A DNA stretch of 64,000 nt, from NCBI RefSeq assembly GCF_030297175.1, contig NZ_AP028070.1, positions 558,001 through 622,000 of the forward strand. The letters are read 5' to 3'. Below the pieces are notes generated by a model. The model ran no database searches. It saw only the letters and a program-made list of their open reading frames with translations, and was not told the origin of the DNA. Numbering within the stretch: position 1 is the stretch's first letter; the number at the start of each line of letters is the position of its first letter. The translations under genes and the position numbers were made by a program. Of the stretch, positions 1 through 8,844 are shown piece by piece. The stretch is from Marinobacter sp. LA51 (GTDB lineage Bacteria > Pseudomonadota > Gammaproteobacteria > Pseudomonadales > Oleiphilaceae).

Positions 1-1847
1 TTGTGCAGGCGTTCCCGTTCGGCACGGCCGTCGCGGTCATTGCGCACCATGTCCCGCAGGCGCCGGATCTGGTGCTCCAGCAGCTGCTTCTGTTCCATGG
101 AGTACTGCATGATCGGCAGCAATGCTTCCCGGGGCCAGCGATCAACGTCGGTGCGCACCCGGGCGTGCAGGGTACGGGCTTCGCCCACCATGACATTGAA
201 GAAGCGGCGCACCAGCAGGGACTGCTCGGTCAGCAGGTTCTTGGGACTGATGCGGAATCGCCGCGCTTTCTTGCGCAGTTCACGAACTGCAATGACATGG
301 CGCCCGGCCCGCAGCGGAATCGGTTCCAGGTGGCGGGCCCGGGTGTCGTCGTTGTAGCGCCGGTAGATGGCGCCGACCATTTTTTCCGCCAGGTGACCTT
401 CGCTTAACAGGTTGGTCAAGTCACTTTCAAGCAGCTCAAAGAACTGGTCCATGGCCCGGTTCATGCCAGCCGTGGTCCAGCTTTTGGACATGGACTGGCG
501 AATGCGTTCGGCGTGGTCTTCAAAACGTTTCTCGGCCACCAGCCGTTTCAACAGGTCGCCCTGGGAATCCATCAACCGACGGCTGGAGCGCAGGGTAATC
601 AGCTTCTTGTAGTAGAAGTCGTAGTCTTTATGAGCCCGATCGGCGAGCCGGGCCAGCGCGGCCTTGTCCATGGTGGTGCCGGAGCAGGCCGCCAGTTCTT
701 CCTGGAGTGAGTCCAGTCGGGTCTGCATTGCGGCCTGACTGTTTTGCAGCATGCCCAGCAGATCATTGATCAGACTCTGGGTAATCAGCTGCTCCTTGTG
801 CATCAGGATGCGCTGGATGATCAGTTGCTCCAGCTGTCCGATGTTGGATCGTTCAAACAGCGCCTCATCCTTGCGAACCCGGCTGACCAGGCCCTGCTTG
901 GCAGACAGTGGGATGACATCGTGCTGGCGCATGCCCAGATGGTCGGCGGTGTATTCGCGCACCCGCTCAATGGCGTCCTCAGTGTGTTTCTCACCCTGCA
1001 GGTCATCCCAGAGCACGTCGATCTTGTTCAGTACCGCAAAGCGTCCGGCCCGGTGGTCGGCATGCTCGGTATCAATGTGCTCTTTCCAGATGGTCAGGTC
1101 GCTGGCGGTCACGCCGGTGTCGGCGCTCAGCACAAAAATGACCGCGTGGGCCCGGGGCAGCATGCTGATGGTCAGCTCAGGCTCGGAGCCCAGGGCGTTC
1201 AGCCCTGGCGTGTCGAGTATGCGTAGGCCACGCTCGAACAGCGGGTGGCGAATGCTGATTTGGGCGTTGCGCCAGGCCGGCACCAGTACCTGGCCCGGGT
1301 TGTTGCGATCATGCTCCAACATGTCTTCGTCGAAGCCCAGGCGGCGGGCTTCCTGCGGGCGCACGCTCTTGACCCGGGCCACCTCTGCCAGCACCTCGCG
1401 CATGACGTCGGGGTCGCGTTCGTCGAGCTCGTGCTTGACCCAGCGCTCAGGCAGCTTGCGCAGCTGCTGCAGGGACAGTTCGCCAGTGCGGGTTTCTATT
1501 GGTAACAGTAAGAGGTAGTTCTGGTTGGCGCTGCGATCAAAGAACAGTTCGGTTGGGCACATGGTGGTGCGCCCGGCCTGCGACGGCAGCATGCGCTGGC
1601 CGTATTCGGAGAAGAACAGGGCATTGATCAGTTCGGTTTTGCCGCGGGAGTACTCGCCCACAAAGGCAATGGTCAGTTCGTCTTCAACCAGCAGTTCCAG
1701 GCCGTGACGGATACGGGTACTGACATCGTCCGAAAAAAGGTTGTTGTCCTGCAGCCATAACCGGTAGCGGCCAATCTGTCGGATTAGCTCTTTCTTCCAG
1801 TTGTGGTATGCCTCTACCTGCTGCGACAGAGTTCCCTGCTGATTCAT
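1..1847 (-). CDS. Dynamin-family GTPase, C-terminus cut by the window edge
   Basis: The reading frame opens at the ATG at 1847 (MNQQGTLSQQVEAYHNW) and stays open to the left edge, giving at least 615 residues of a longer protein. A GTPase P-loop GEYSRGKTELINAL lies near residue 55, a G3 motif LDTPGLNAL near 215 and a G4-type NKID near 270. The remainder is charged and helical, as expected for a stalk. These are hallmarks of bacterial dynamin-like proteins, which bind and remodel membranes using GTP; the specific role here is unknown. It points away from yggT, with a terminator facing it in between. GTPase assignment is firm; membrane remodelling is inferred from the family. Confidence 0.85.
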   Translation of the reverse strand, partial: MNQQGTLSQQVEAYHNWKKELIRQIGRYRLWLQDNNLFSDDVSTRIRHGLELLVEDELTIAFVGEYSRGKTELINALFFSEYGQRMLPSQAGRTTMCPTELFFDRSANQNYLLLLPIETRTGELSLQQLRKLPERWVKHELDERDPDVMREVLAEVARVKSVRPQEARRLGFDEDMLEHDRNNPGQVLVPAWRNAQISIRHPLFERGLRILDTPGLNALGSEPELTISMLPRAHAVIFVLSADTGVTASDLTIWKEHIDTEHADHRAGRFAVLNKIDVLWDDLQGEKHTEDAIERVREYTADHLGMRQHDVIPLSAKQGLVSRVRKDEALFERSNIGQLEQLIIQRILMHKEQLITQSLINDLLGMLQNSQAAMQTRLDSLQEELAACSGTTMDKAALARLADRAHKDYDFYYKKLITLRSSRRLMDSQGDLLKRLVAEKRFEDHAERIRQSMSKSWTTAGMNRAMDQFFELLESDLTNLLSEGHLAEKMVGAIYRRYNDDTRARHLEPIPLRAGRHVIAVRELRKKARRFRISPKNLLTEQSLLVRRFFNVMVGEARTLHARVRTDVDRWPREALLPIMQYSMEQKQLLEHQIRRLRDMVRNDRDGRAERERLH

Positions 1848-2012
1848 TGATCTTTCCTTCTGCGCTACTACCGAGCCTTCTGCGCGACTGCCAGGTGCTT
1901 GGGGCACGATGCTCTGGAGGGCGGATTAATTACTGTTAATAGTATCCTGTTCCCCGCAGCTTTGAAGCCAGGGCCTCACAAGACTGTCGTCTATATCGGC
2001 AGGACTTGCAAT

Positions 2013-2050
2013 AAAAAAGCTGCAAAATCATAGGGATGATCTTGCAGCTT
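2013..2050 (-). terminator. Intrinsic terminator after yggT
   Basis: A 9-bp perfect stem AAGCTGCAA/TTGCAGCTT (2017-2025 with 2042-2050) is followed on the minus strand by a run of six T. It lies just beyond the yggT stop and probably ends the yggS-proC-yggT transcript. Confidence 0.85.
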
Positions 2051-2104
2051 CGGATTAATCCATTTCGTCGAGAACTGTAACGAAATGTATTTTTGAGATG
2101 TAGT

Positions 2105-2689
2105 TTACAAACCGAGGCCGATCGAGCCGAGCCCTGCAGCCATCTTCATGTGCTCGATGACCACCGAAATTACGTTCAGAATCAGGAACACGATGATCGG
2201 TGACAGATCCAGGCCGCCCATGGACGGCATGATGTTGCGCACCGGACGCATCACCGGCTCGGTGATCTGGGCGACCAGCTGAATCGCCGGGTGTCCGCTG
2301 CCGGGCGCGATCCAGCTCACCACGACCACGGCAATCACCGACCAGAAATAGATCTTCACAATCAGGTCGAGCACGTTCAGCACCGCCCACACCATCAGGG
2401 TGAGGGGGTTGAACGATGGAATGCCACCGTTCAGTGCGATCAGGATTAGCAGAAAGGTGATCGCCTGAATGGCGATGGCCAGCACCAGTGATGCACCGTC
2501 AATGCCGCCCCAGCCTGGAATGAAGCGACGCAGCGGCTTCAGTGGCGGGTTGGTGGCCTTGACCACGAATTGGGAAATCGGATTATAGAAATCCGCCCGG
2601 GCCAGCTGCAGCAGAAACCGTAGCAGCACGATGGTCATGTAAAAGGTGGATGCAATGAGCAGGATCGTAATCAGGATGTCTGCCAGCAT
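2105..2689 (-). CDS. yggT: YggT family integral membrane protein
   Basis: A 194-residue hydrophobic protein with two YggT repeats: an N-terminal membrane segment (MLADILITILLIASTFYMTI) followed by the conserved NPISQFVVKATNPPLKPLRRFIPG motif region around residues 38-60, and a second copy with WIAPGSGHPAIQLVAQITEPVMRPVRNIMP near 125-155. The family is membrane-embedded and linked to osmotic stress tolerance and cell envelope function, without a defined biochemical role. It lies 22 nt downstream of proC in the yggS-proC-yggT order typical of Pseudomonas. Confidence 0.9.
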   Translation of the reverse strand: MLADILITILLIASTFYMTIVLLRFLLQLARADFYNPISQFVVKATNPPLKPLRRFIPGWGGIDGASLVLAIAIQAITFLLILIALNGGIPSFNPLTLMVWAVLNVLDLIVKIYFWSVIAVVVVSWIAPGSGHPAIQLVAQITEPVMRPVRNIMPSMGGLDLSPIIVFLILNVISVVIEHMKMAAGLGSIGLGL

Positions 2690-2711
2690 GAAGCCGTGTC
2701 TCCGTTATCGG

Positions 2712-3545
2712 TTACTGTTTGCCTGCCAGTTCGCTGGCCATTTCTTCCGAGCGTTTGAACGCCGCACCGTACGCCTTGCGGACCAGATCGCGCAGCCCAC
2801 CTTCTTCGAAGGTGTTGATGGCCTGCTCGGTGGTGCCGCCGGGAGACATGACGTTGCGCTTGAGCTGACCGGGGTCGTGCTCGCTGCGTGCAGCCATTTC
2901 CGCTGCCCCGGCCATGGTCTGGATCGCCAGTTCCCGGGCCGTGCCTGCCTCGATACCGGCATCGACGGCGACCTCTTCCAGAGCTTCAAGCATCAGGAAA
3001 AAATAGGCCGGGCCACTGCCGGACAGCGCGGTCACTGCGTGCAGCAGGTTCTCGTCCTCAACCCAGAGCGCGGAGCCGATGCTTTCGAAGACCGACTCGA
3101 CCATCTTCTTCTGTGCATCCTTCACCTGGGCATTGGCATACAGGCCAGCAGCCCCTTTGCCCACCAATGACGGCGTATTGGGCATCACCCGCACCAGGGG
3201 CAGGCCACCGGCCAGCCACTCGTCCAGGGTTTCGGCGGTCAGGCCTGCGGCGATAGAGACCATCAGTGGTCGGGTGTTCTGTACTACCGGTGCAATGTCG
3301 CGGCAGACGTCGGCCATGACCTGGGGTTTGACCGCCAGAACGACCATATCGGCTTGTTGAGCGCAGTAGCGGTTGTCGGTGGTGACGCTTACGCCGAACT
3401 TCTTGCGGATGGACTGCAGATGGCCATCATCCGGTGCGCTGACCCAGATGTTGGCAGCTTTGTAGCCGCTGTCCAGCATACCGCCAATGATGGCGCTGGC
3501 CATGTTGCCCGCGCCAATGAATGAAATGGTTGGTGATGTGCTCAA
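2712..3545 (-). CDS. proC: Pyrroline-5-carboxylate reductase
   Basis: A 277-residue cytosolic enzyme catalysing the last step of proline synthesis, NAD(P)H reduction of 1-pyrroline-5-carboxylate. The N-terminal Rossmann motif FIGAGNMA is at residues 9-16. The C-terminal dimerisation/substrate domain has ALSGSGPAYFF and MSPGGTTEQAI, diagnostic of ProC. Length matches the family. It follows yggS and precedes yggT on the same strand, a conserved cluster. Confidence 0.96.
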   Translation of the reverse strand: MSTSPTISFIGAGNMASAIIGGMLDSGYKAANIWVSAPDDGHLQSIRKKFGVSVTTDNRYCAQQADMVVLAVKPQVMADVCRDIAPVVQNTRPLMVSIAAGLTAETLDEWLAGGLPLVRVMPNTPSLVGKGAAGLYANAQVKDAQKKMVESVFESIGSALWVEDENLLHAVTALSGSGPAYFFLMLEALEEVAVDAGIEAGTARELAIQTMAGAAEMAARSEHDPGQLKRNVMSPGGTTEQAINTFEEGGLRDLVRKAYGAAFKRSEEMASELAGKQ

Positions 3546-3607
3546 GGTTCACTCCAACGGTTGATCGGTTAAACGTCCGGCCCTGATCATAACAGGATCC
3601 GCTAGCT

Positions 3608-4312
3608 TCAGCTCTTCACAGGGCGAGCGCCAAACACATCGGTGCCTACGCGCACCCAGGTGGCGCCCTCGGCAATGGCAACTTCCAGGTCACCGGACAT
3701 GCCCATGGACAGCGTGTCCAGCGGCCCTGCGTCCGGGTACTGCGCCTTCAGATCGTGCAAGGCCCGGGTAAGGCGGCGAAAACTGAGCCGAAGCTCCGCC
3801 TCGGGCTGATCCGGATCGGGGATGGCCATCAAGCCACGCAGCGACAGGTTCGTTAACTCGCCGATAGCCTGCACCAGCTCAGGCAGCTCCGCCAGTGTGC
3901 AGCCGGTCTTGCTGTCTTCTTCATTGATGTTGACCTGGAGGCAGATATTCAATGGCGGCAGCTCGGCGGCCCGTTGTTCGCTCAGGCGCCGGGCGATCTT
4001 GAGGCGGTCGACGCTATGGACCCAGGAGAAAGCGGTGGCGATCTGTCGGGTCTTGTTGGACTGGATCGGCCCGATGAAGTGCCAGTCGATCCCGGCGATA
4101 TCGGCCAGCGCGTCGATCTTGTCGAGGGCTTCTTGCAGGTAGTTTTCCCCGAATGCGGTCTGCCCGGCGGCAATCGCCGCTCGCAGGTCATCCGCAGTTC
4201 GGGTCTTACTGACTGCCAACAGGTGCACAGAGCCGGGCTCCCGGCCCGCTTTCAATGTTGCTTTTTGTATGCGTCGGGTTACGCTCCCGATGTTGTCTGC
4301 TATGCTGCTCAT
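3608..4312 (-). CDS. yggS: YggS/PLPBP family pyridoxal 5'-phosphate homeostasis protein
   Basis: A 234-residue protein starting MSSIADNIGSV. A GTG ten codons upstream is possible, but this ATG gives the family's usual N-terminus. It is a TIM-barrel PLP carrier without catalytic partner domains. The PLP lysine is Lys36 in LLAVSKTR, and the phosphate-binding GMSGDLEVAIAEGATWVRVG lies near the C-terminus. The family buffers free PLP and affects amino-acid and keto-acid pools. It is the first gene of the yggS-proC-yggT group and diverges from pilT, as in Pseudomonas. Confidence 0.93.
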   Translation of the reverse strand: MSSIADNIGSVTRRIQKATLKAGREPGSVHLLAVSKTRTADDLRAAIAAGQTAFGENYLQEALDKIDALADIAGIDWHFIGPIQSNKTRQIATAFSWVHSVDRLKIARRLSEQRAAELPPLNICLQVNINEEDSKTGCTLAELPELVQAIGELTNLSLRGLMAIPDPDQPEAELRLSFRRLTRALHDLKAQYPDAGPLDTLSMGMSGDLEVAIAEGATWVRVGTDVFGARPVKS

Positions 4313-4453
4313 AGTGTGAAATCGCCACGTTCGGTGTGCCACCTGTACGGTGACACGTTACCCGCAGGTCACTGAAATGCCAAGTGAACCGCGCCGGGAA
4401 ATCCGCCGGACCGATGCTACCGGGATAAAAGAAAAAGCCTTCCGAGGATTCCT

Positions 4454-5488
4454 ATGGATATTACTGAACTGCTTGCCTTCTCGGCCAAACAGGGTGCGTC
4501 GGACTTGCACCTCTCAGCTGGCCTGCCACCGATGATTCGCGTTGATGGTGATGTACGTCGTATCAACCTTCCGCCCATGGAGCACAAAGAGGTGCACGGG
4601 CTGATTTACGACATCATGAACGACAAGCAGCGAAAGGACTACGAGGAATTCCTGGAAACCGACTTCTCGTTTGAAGTTCCCGGAGTCGCCCGTTTCCGTG
4701 TCAACGCCTTCAACCAGAATCGGGGCGCCGGTGGCGTGTTCCGGACCATTCCTTCCAAGGTTCTGACCATGGAAGACCTGGGCATGGGGCAGACCTTCAA
4801 GGACATCTCCTCGGTGCCACGCGGACTGGTGCTGGTCACCGGGCCGACCGGCTCCGGTAAGTCCACCACCCTGGCGGCGATGATGGACTACATCAACGAC
4901 ACCCGGTATGAGCACGTCCTCACCATCGAGGACCCGATCGAATTCGTACACGAGTCCAAGAAGTGCCTGGTCAACCAGCGTGAAGTGCATCGGGACACTC
5001 TGGGCTTCAACGAAGCCCTGCGCTCGGCGCTGCGGGAAGATCCCGACATCATCCTGGTAGGCGAGCTGCGAGATCTTGAAACCATCCGTTTGGCGCTGAC
5101 GGCGGCGGAAACCGGCCACCTGGTTTTCGGCACTCTGCACACCACCTCAGCGGCCAAGACCATCGACCGGGTTGTTGACGTGTTCCCGGCCGAAGAGAAG
5201 TCCATGGTCCGCTCGATGCTGTCCGAGTCCCTGCAGGCGGTTATTTCCCAGACCCTGATGAAAAAAATGGGTGGTGGCCGGATTGCCGCCCACGAAATCA
5301 TGATCGGTACCTCCGCCATCCGGAACCTGATCCGCGAAGACAAAATTGCCCAGATGTACTCATCGATTCAAACCGGTGGTTCGCTGGGCATGCAGACCCT
5401 GGACCAGTGCCTGGAGCGGCTGCTGCAAAAGGGCCTGATCTCACGCGAAGCGGCTCGTGCCAAGGCCAAAATGCCAGACAATTTCTGA
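4454..5488 (+). CDS. pilT: Type IV pilus retraction ATPase PilT
   Basis: A 344-residue hexameric cytoplasmic ATPase that depolymerises type IV pili and powers twitching motility. It has an N-terminal PAS-like domain, Walker A GPTGSGKS near residue 130, an Asp box (TIEDPIEFVH), Walker B (DPDIILVGELRD), a His box (GTLHTTSA) and the PilT-specific AIRNLIRE motif near residue 290. Length matches the family. GAGG lies upstream of the ATG. It is followed 40 nt later by pilU. Confidence 0.97.
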   Translation: MDITELLAFSAKQGASDLHLSAGLPPMIRVDGDVRRINLPPMEHKEVHGLIYDIMNDKQRKDYEEFLETDFSFEVPGVARFRVNAFNQNRGAGGVFRTIPSKVLTMEDLGMGQTFKDISSVPRGLVLVTGPTGSGKSTTLAAMMDYINDTRYEHVLTIEDPIEFVHESKKCLVNQREVHRDTLGFNEALRSALREDPDIILVGELRDLETIRLALTAAETGHLVFGTLHTTSAAKTIDRVVDVFPAEEKSMVRSMLSESLQAVISQTLMKKMGGGRIAAHEIMIGTSAIRNLIREDKIAQMYSSIQTGGSLGMQTLDQCLERLLQKGLISREAARAKAKMPDNF

Positions 5489-5528
5489 TCTGCACTAACA
5501 AGAATCAAGAAACTTCACAGGTATTCGT

Positions 5529-6650
5529 ATGGAATTTGAAAAGCTGCTGCGCCTGATGGTCGAAAAGGGCGGTTCGGACCTGTTCATCACCGCGGGTGTT
5601 CCGCCCAGCATGAAGGTGAACGGGAAAGTGCTGCCGGTGACCAAGAACGCCCTGACGCCGGAACAGACCCGGGAATTCGTCTACGGTTCAATGAACGACA
5701 AGCAGCGCGCGGAGTTCGAGGAAAGCCACGAGTGTAACTTCGCCATCAGTGCCCGGGGAATTGGCCGTTTCCGGGTCAGCGCCTTCTTCCAGCGTAACCT
5801 GTGTGGCATGGTGCTGCGCCGTATTGAGGTCAAGATTCCCCAGATTGATGACCTGGCATTACCCGAGGTGATCAAAGAGCTGGCGATGACCAAGCGTGGG
5901 CTGATTATGTTTGTTGGCGCCACCGGTACCGGTAAGTCAACGTCGCTGGCGGCGATGCTCGGACACCGCAACCGCAACAGCCGTGGCCACATCATTTCCA
6001 TCGAAGATCCGATTGAATTCGTGCACCAGCATCAAGGCTGCATCGTTACCCAGCGCGAGGTGGGTATCGATACCGATAGCTTTGAGGTGGCCCTGAAAAA
6101 CACCCTGCGTCAGGCACCGGACGTTATCCTGATTGGTGAGGTGCGAACCCGCCAGACCATGGAGTACTCGGTGCAGTTCGCAGAAACCGGGCACCTGTGC
6201 CTGGCCACCCTGCACGCCAACAATGCCAACCAGGCGCTGGATCGGATTATTCAGTTCTTTCCCCCGGAACAGCACAACCAGATCTGGATGGATCTGTCCC
6301 TGAACCTGAAGGCCATCGTGGCCCAGCAGCTGGTGCCCACGCCGGATGGAAAGGGCCGGAAGGCGGTTATCGAAGTACTGATCAACTCGCCGTTGGTTGC
6401 CGATATGATTCGCAAAGGCGAGGTGCACAAGCTCAAGGAGCTGATGGCCAAGTCTAACGAAACCGGCATGCAAACCTTCGATCAGGCCCTGTATAAGCTC
6501 TACGCAGAAGGCTCTATCACCTACGAAGACGCCCTGGCCCATGCCGATTCTGCCAATGATCTGCGCCTGATGATCAAGCTCGGGGCGGATGCCCAGGGTG
6601 CAGATCAGCTGTCATCTAGCGTTGATAAGTTGTCGATTCAGGACGATTAA
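5529..6650 (+). CDS. pilU: Type IV pilus accessory retraction ATPase PilU
   Basis: A 373-residue PilT paralogue with Walker A GATGTGKS near residue 133, Asp box SIEDPIEFVH, Walker B APDVILIGEVR and the His box ATLHANNA. The extended C-terminal tail after residue 345 (SANDLRLMIKLGADAQG) is typical of PilU and absent from PilT. PilU works with PilT during forceful retraction. The pilT-pilU pair is conserved in order and strand. Confidence 0.96.
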   Translation: MEFEKLLRLMVEKGGSDLFITAGVPPSMKVNGKVLPVTKNALTPEQTREFVYGSMNDKQRAEFEESHECNFAISARGIGRFRVSAFFQRNLCGMVLRRIEVKIPQIDDLALPEVIKELAMTKRGLIMFVGATGTGKSTSLAAMLGHRNRNSRGHIISIEDPIEFVHQHQGCIVTQREVGIDTDSFEVALKNTLRQAPDVILIGEVRTRQTMEYSVQFAETGHLCLATLHANNANQALDRIIQFFPPEQHNQIWMDLSLNLKAIVAQQLVPTPDGKGRKAVIEVLINSPLVADMIRKGEVHKLKELMAKSNETGMQTFDQALYKLYAEGSITYEDALAHADSANDLRLMIKLGADAQGADQLSSSVDKLSIQDD

Positions 6651-6696
6651 GGGAAAGTCGTTAATTATTAGCATGTTGAATAGATAGTTTTGGTAT

Positions 6697-6726
6697 TTGA
6701 GGCCAAATAGGTGTGCTGCGTATACT
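6697..6726 (+). promoter_or_regulatory. Candidate sigma70 promoter of the FadL gene
   Basis: A -35-like TTGAGG (6697-6702) and a -10-like TATACT (6721-6726) are separated by 18 nt. The expected transcript start, near 6733, is upstream of AAGGAG (6742-6747) and the ATG at 6758, and downstream of the longer possible start at 6713. Confidence 0.5.
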
Positions 6727-6757
6727 CCGCGCAAAATTTATAAGGAGATACCAGTAC

Positions 6758-8131
6758 ATGAGACCCCAACTGCTTACCCGGGCTGTCCGATTTGCCTCGC
6801 TGGCCGTACTGACCGCACCGGTCAGTGCCCTGGCCGGTGGCTTTTCCCTGAACGAACAGAGCGCCAGCGCCATGGGTGTGGCCAATGCTGGCGTTGCCGC
6901 CAATCCTGAGAACGCCACCACCGTCCTGTTCAACCCCGCGGGCATGAGCCAGTTGTCTGGCACCAACATGTCGTTTGGTGCCGCTGTTCTGGATATCGAT
7001 GCCGAGGCCAAGCGGGACAGCATTTCCGTTACCCGGAAAAATCCCTCCGTACCTGTACAGCCGGCCACTGATGGCGGTGACATTGCCGATCCTGCGGTGT
7101 TGCCGAATTTCTATCTGACCCATGAGTTGAACGACAACGTGGACGTTGGCTTTGGCATTCATGCCCCTTACGGGCTAGCCGCCGATTATGACAACGATTT
7201 CGCCGGCCGGTTCTTTGCTGATAAAACCGAGCTGACCGCCATTGCGTTCACGCCCTCGGTATCGGTCAGCAATGGCCAGGGACTGTCCATGGGGGCGGGG
7301 CTCAATATCATGTACGCCGAGGGTCGGCTGAGCCGGTACCAGGACCTGAGCGATGATGCCGGTGCGGCGGCCGTGGTCTTGCCTGAGCCCTATGCCGATA
7401 TTGAAGGCGACGATGTCGGGGTGACTTTCCGGGTTGGTTTTTTGTACGAACTTTCGGAACGTACCCAGTTTGGCCTGACCGCTCAGACCGGAACCGAGCT
7501 GGAGTTGAAGGGAGACGCAGAAATCAGCGACGTGCCGGTGCCCCCGACCTACGCCCAGACCACCACTCTGAATGAGAAAGTTACTGTGCCGCTGGCGATT
7601 CCGGAGAGCATCACCTTCGGTGCCCGGCATCGTTTGACGGATGAAGTCACCGTTTTGGCCGGCGCCACCTACGCGCGCTGGAGCCGGTTTGAAGAGCTGG
7701 ACATCATTAGTCGGGAGGCGAACGGCGAAATTACCCGATCGTCGGAGCCAGGCACCTACATCACCCACATTACCGAGCGCTGGAACAATACCTGGCAGTT
7801 CAATCTGGGTGGTATCTGGCAGGCCACCCCGGAATGGGCCTTCAAGGCTGGCTATGCCTGGGACGAGTCGCCGGTGGATGAGTATGTCACGGCTCGGATT
7901 CCCTCCGAGGACCGGCACTGGCTGACCCTTGGTGCCCAGTGGCAGGATATTCGTAACGGCTGGACCGTAGACGCGGCGGTCGGCACTCTGATCTTTGAGG
8001 ATGATGCCGAGGTCAACGATCGCGAATACACCCACCAGAATCCGACTGAGCCGTCATCAACTGCCAATTACCAGGGTACCTACGAGCTCAGTGCCTGGAG
8101 CGCGTCGGTTCAGGTAAGCAAGGCGTTTTAA
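6758..8131 (+). CDS. FadL/OmpP1 family outer-membrane long-chain fatty acid transporter
   Basis: A 457-residue precursor starting MRPQLLTRAVRFASL; AAGGAG seven to ten bases upstream fixes this start over an in-frame GTG at 6713. A signal peptide ends at VSALA-GGF, and the mature N-terminus begins GGFSLNEQSASAMGVANAG, which is diagnostic of FadL, whose N-terminus plugs the barrel. NPAGM follows. The C-terminus ends in aromatic VSKAF, as for outer-membrane beta-barrels. FadL proteins move hydrophobic compounds (fatty acids, and in some relatives hydrocarbons) across the outer membrane by lateral diffusion. The substrate cannot be read from sequence. It appears monocistronic. Confidence 0.92.
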   Translation: MRPQLLTRAVRFASLAVLTAPVSALAGGFSLNEQSASAMGVANAGVAANPENATTVLFNPAGMSQLSGTNMSFGAAVLDIDAEAKRDSISVTRKNPSVPVQPATDGGDIADPAVLPNFYLTHELNDNVDVGFGIHAPYGLAADYDNDFAGRFFADKTELTAIAFTPSVSVSNGQGLSMGAGLNIMYAEGRLSRYQDLSDDAGAAAVVLPEPYADIEGDDVGVTFRVGFLYELSERTQFGLTAQTGTELELKGDAEISDVPVPPTYAQTTTLNEKVTVPLAIPESITFGARHRLTDEVTVLAGATYARWSRFEELDIISREANGEITRSSEPGTYITHITERWNNTWQFNLGGIWQATPEWAFKAGYAWDESPVDEYVTARIPSEDRHWLTLGAQWQDIRNGWTVDAAVGTLIFEDDAEVNDREYTHQNPTEPSSTANYQGTYELSAWSASVQVSKAF

Positions 8132-8140
8132 ACCATCACC

Positions 8141-8180
8141 GGCTGATCAGTAGTCTGTAATCCACGGCAAATGATCAGCC
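8141..8180. terminator. Inverted repeat between convergent genes
   Basis: A perfect 9-bp inverted repeat GGCTGATCA/TGATCAGCC (8141-8149, 8172-8180) has a 22-nt loop and no T-run. It spans the convergent ends of the FadL gene and the YRGQ gene. It may be a weak bidirectional terminator. Confidence 0.35.
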
Positions 8181-8555
8181 AACCACCTGGCCACGGTAGA
8201 TGACTTTCTTCTTCCGTGCCAGGTCTTCTCCCTCCGAATCGCCCACCGTTGCCGTCGGTCGGCTATCCCACGCGATCTCCTGGCCCCGATACAACCGCTT
8301 TGGTGTCGCTGACTCCTCCTCGCTTGCCGTTGCTACAGACAAGTGCGGAACCTGTTCCTGCAGGGTTTTCCAAGTGTTGGTCAGGTGGCTGGAGCGAGTT
8401 TTGCTCGCGAATTCAGCCAGTTGTTGTTCCAGATGTTCTTCCGTCAGATGCAGCTTTACGCCAAATTCGGAGCGGATCAGGCGACGACATTGATGAACCA
8501 GTTTCAGCAGACCCGGGTCCAGCAGCCAGCTTCGTTCAGATGCCAGAGATGTCAT
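8175..8555 (-). CDS. Small conserved-looking protein with a duplicated YRGQ motif
   Basis: A 126-residue soluble protein starting MTSLASERSWLLDPG. This ATG has GAGG eight bases upstream and lies about 70 nt downstream of a sigma54-like promoter. Longer in-frame starts at 8633 and 8900 lie upstream of the predicted transcript start, and the 8900 start would overlap polA. The first 75 residues are helical and charged. The C-terminal third carries two copies of a YRGQ motif (RLYRGQEIAW and KVIYRGQVVG), recalling the YRG element of DUF4278. I do not recognise a function. It is downstream of polA on the same strand. Confidence 0.65.
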   Translation of the reverse strand: MTSLASERSWLLDPGLLKLVHQCRRLIRSEFGVKLHLTEEHLEQQLAEFASKTRSSHLTNTWKTLQEQVPHLSVATASEEESATPKRLYRGQEIAWDSRPTATVGDSEGEDLARKKKVIYRGQVVG

Positions 8556-8635
8556 GGTTACGGCCTCGGAATGGGGTGTCACAACATGGCAGGGCGTGGT
8601 CCCTTGGGATTGGGCGCTGCCGACCTGACTCATGC

Positions 8636-8651
8636 TGCGAATATCGTGCCG
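8636..8651 (-). promoter_or_regulatory. Candidate sigma54 promoter of the YRGQ gene
   Basis: The minus strand reads CGGCACGATATTCGCA. It has the invariant GG and GC exactly 10 bases apart and matches most other positions of TGGCACGNNNNTTGCW. The predicted start near 8625 would leave a leader of about 70 nt before the ATG at 8555. Confidence 0.55.
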
Positions 8652-8738
8652 CTTCGTATGAAAGCCGTGGAGGACACTGGAAAGTCGGGGGGTGAGGGTC
8701 AGGGCGGAGGTAAAGCATGAGTGGGCTGGTTGAAAAAA

Positions 8739-8757
8739 TGCGCTTTGTTTCAGTGCA
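8739..8757. promoter_or_regulatory. Imperfect 19-bp palindrome, possible enhancer site
   Basis: On the minus strand TGCACT and AGCGCA flank a 7-base centre, about 90-105 bp upstream of the sigma54-like element at 8636-8651. That is a usual distance for a bacterial enhancer-binding protein. It resembles an NtrC site, but the spacing is two bases too long. Confidence 0.3.
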
Positions 8758-8790
8758 AAATGTCGGCATCTGCCCCATTTTAGTGGGTCC

Positions 8791-8822
8791 CCCTGGCACC
8801 GGTAGAGTTCCTGGTGCCAGGG
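8791..8822 (-). terminator. Strong hairpin after polA
   Basis: A 10-bp perfect stem CCCTGGCACC/GGTGCCAGGG (8791-8800, 8813-8822) with a 12-nt loop lies about 25 nt beyond the polA stop. No T-run follows, so it may act as a 3'-end stabiliser or a weak terminator. Confidence 0.45.
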
Positions 8823-8844
8823 TGAATTCTGGAGGTCTCCGTGG

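Noticed and set aside
1..407. Plus-strand open frames at the left edge
   Set aside because: They are antisense to an unbroken dynamin-like frame with GTPase motifs.
8739..8757. NtrC binding site
   Set aside because: The half-sites are similar, but the centre is 7 rather than 5 bases, so I call it only a palindrome of unknown binder.
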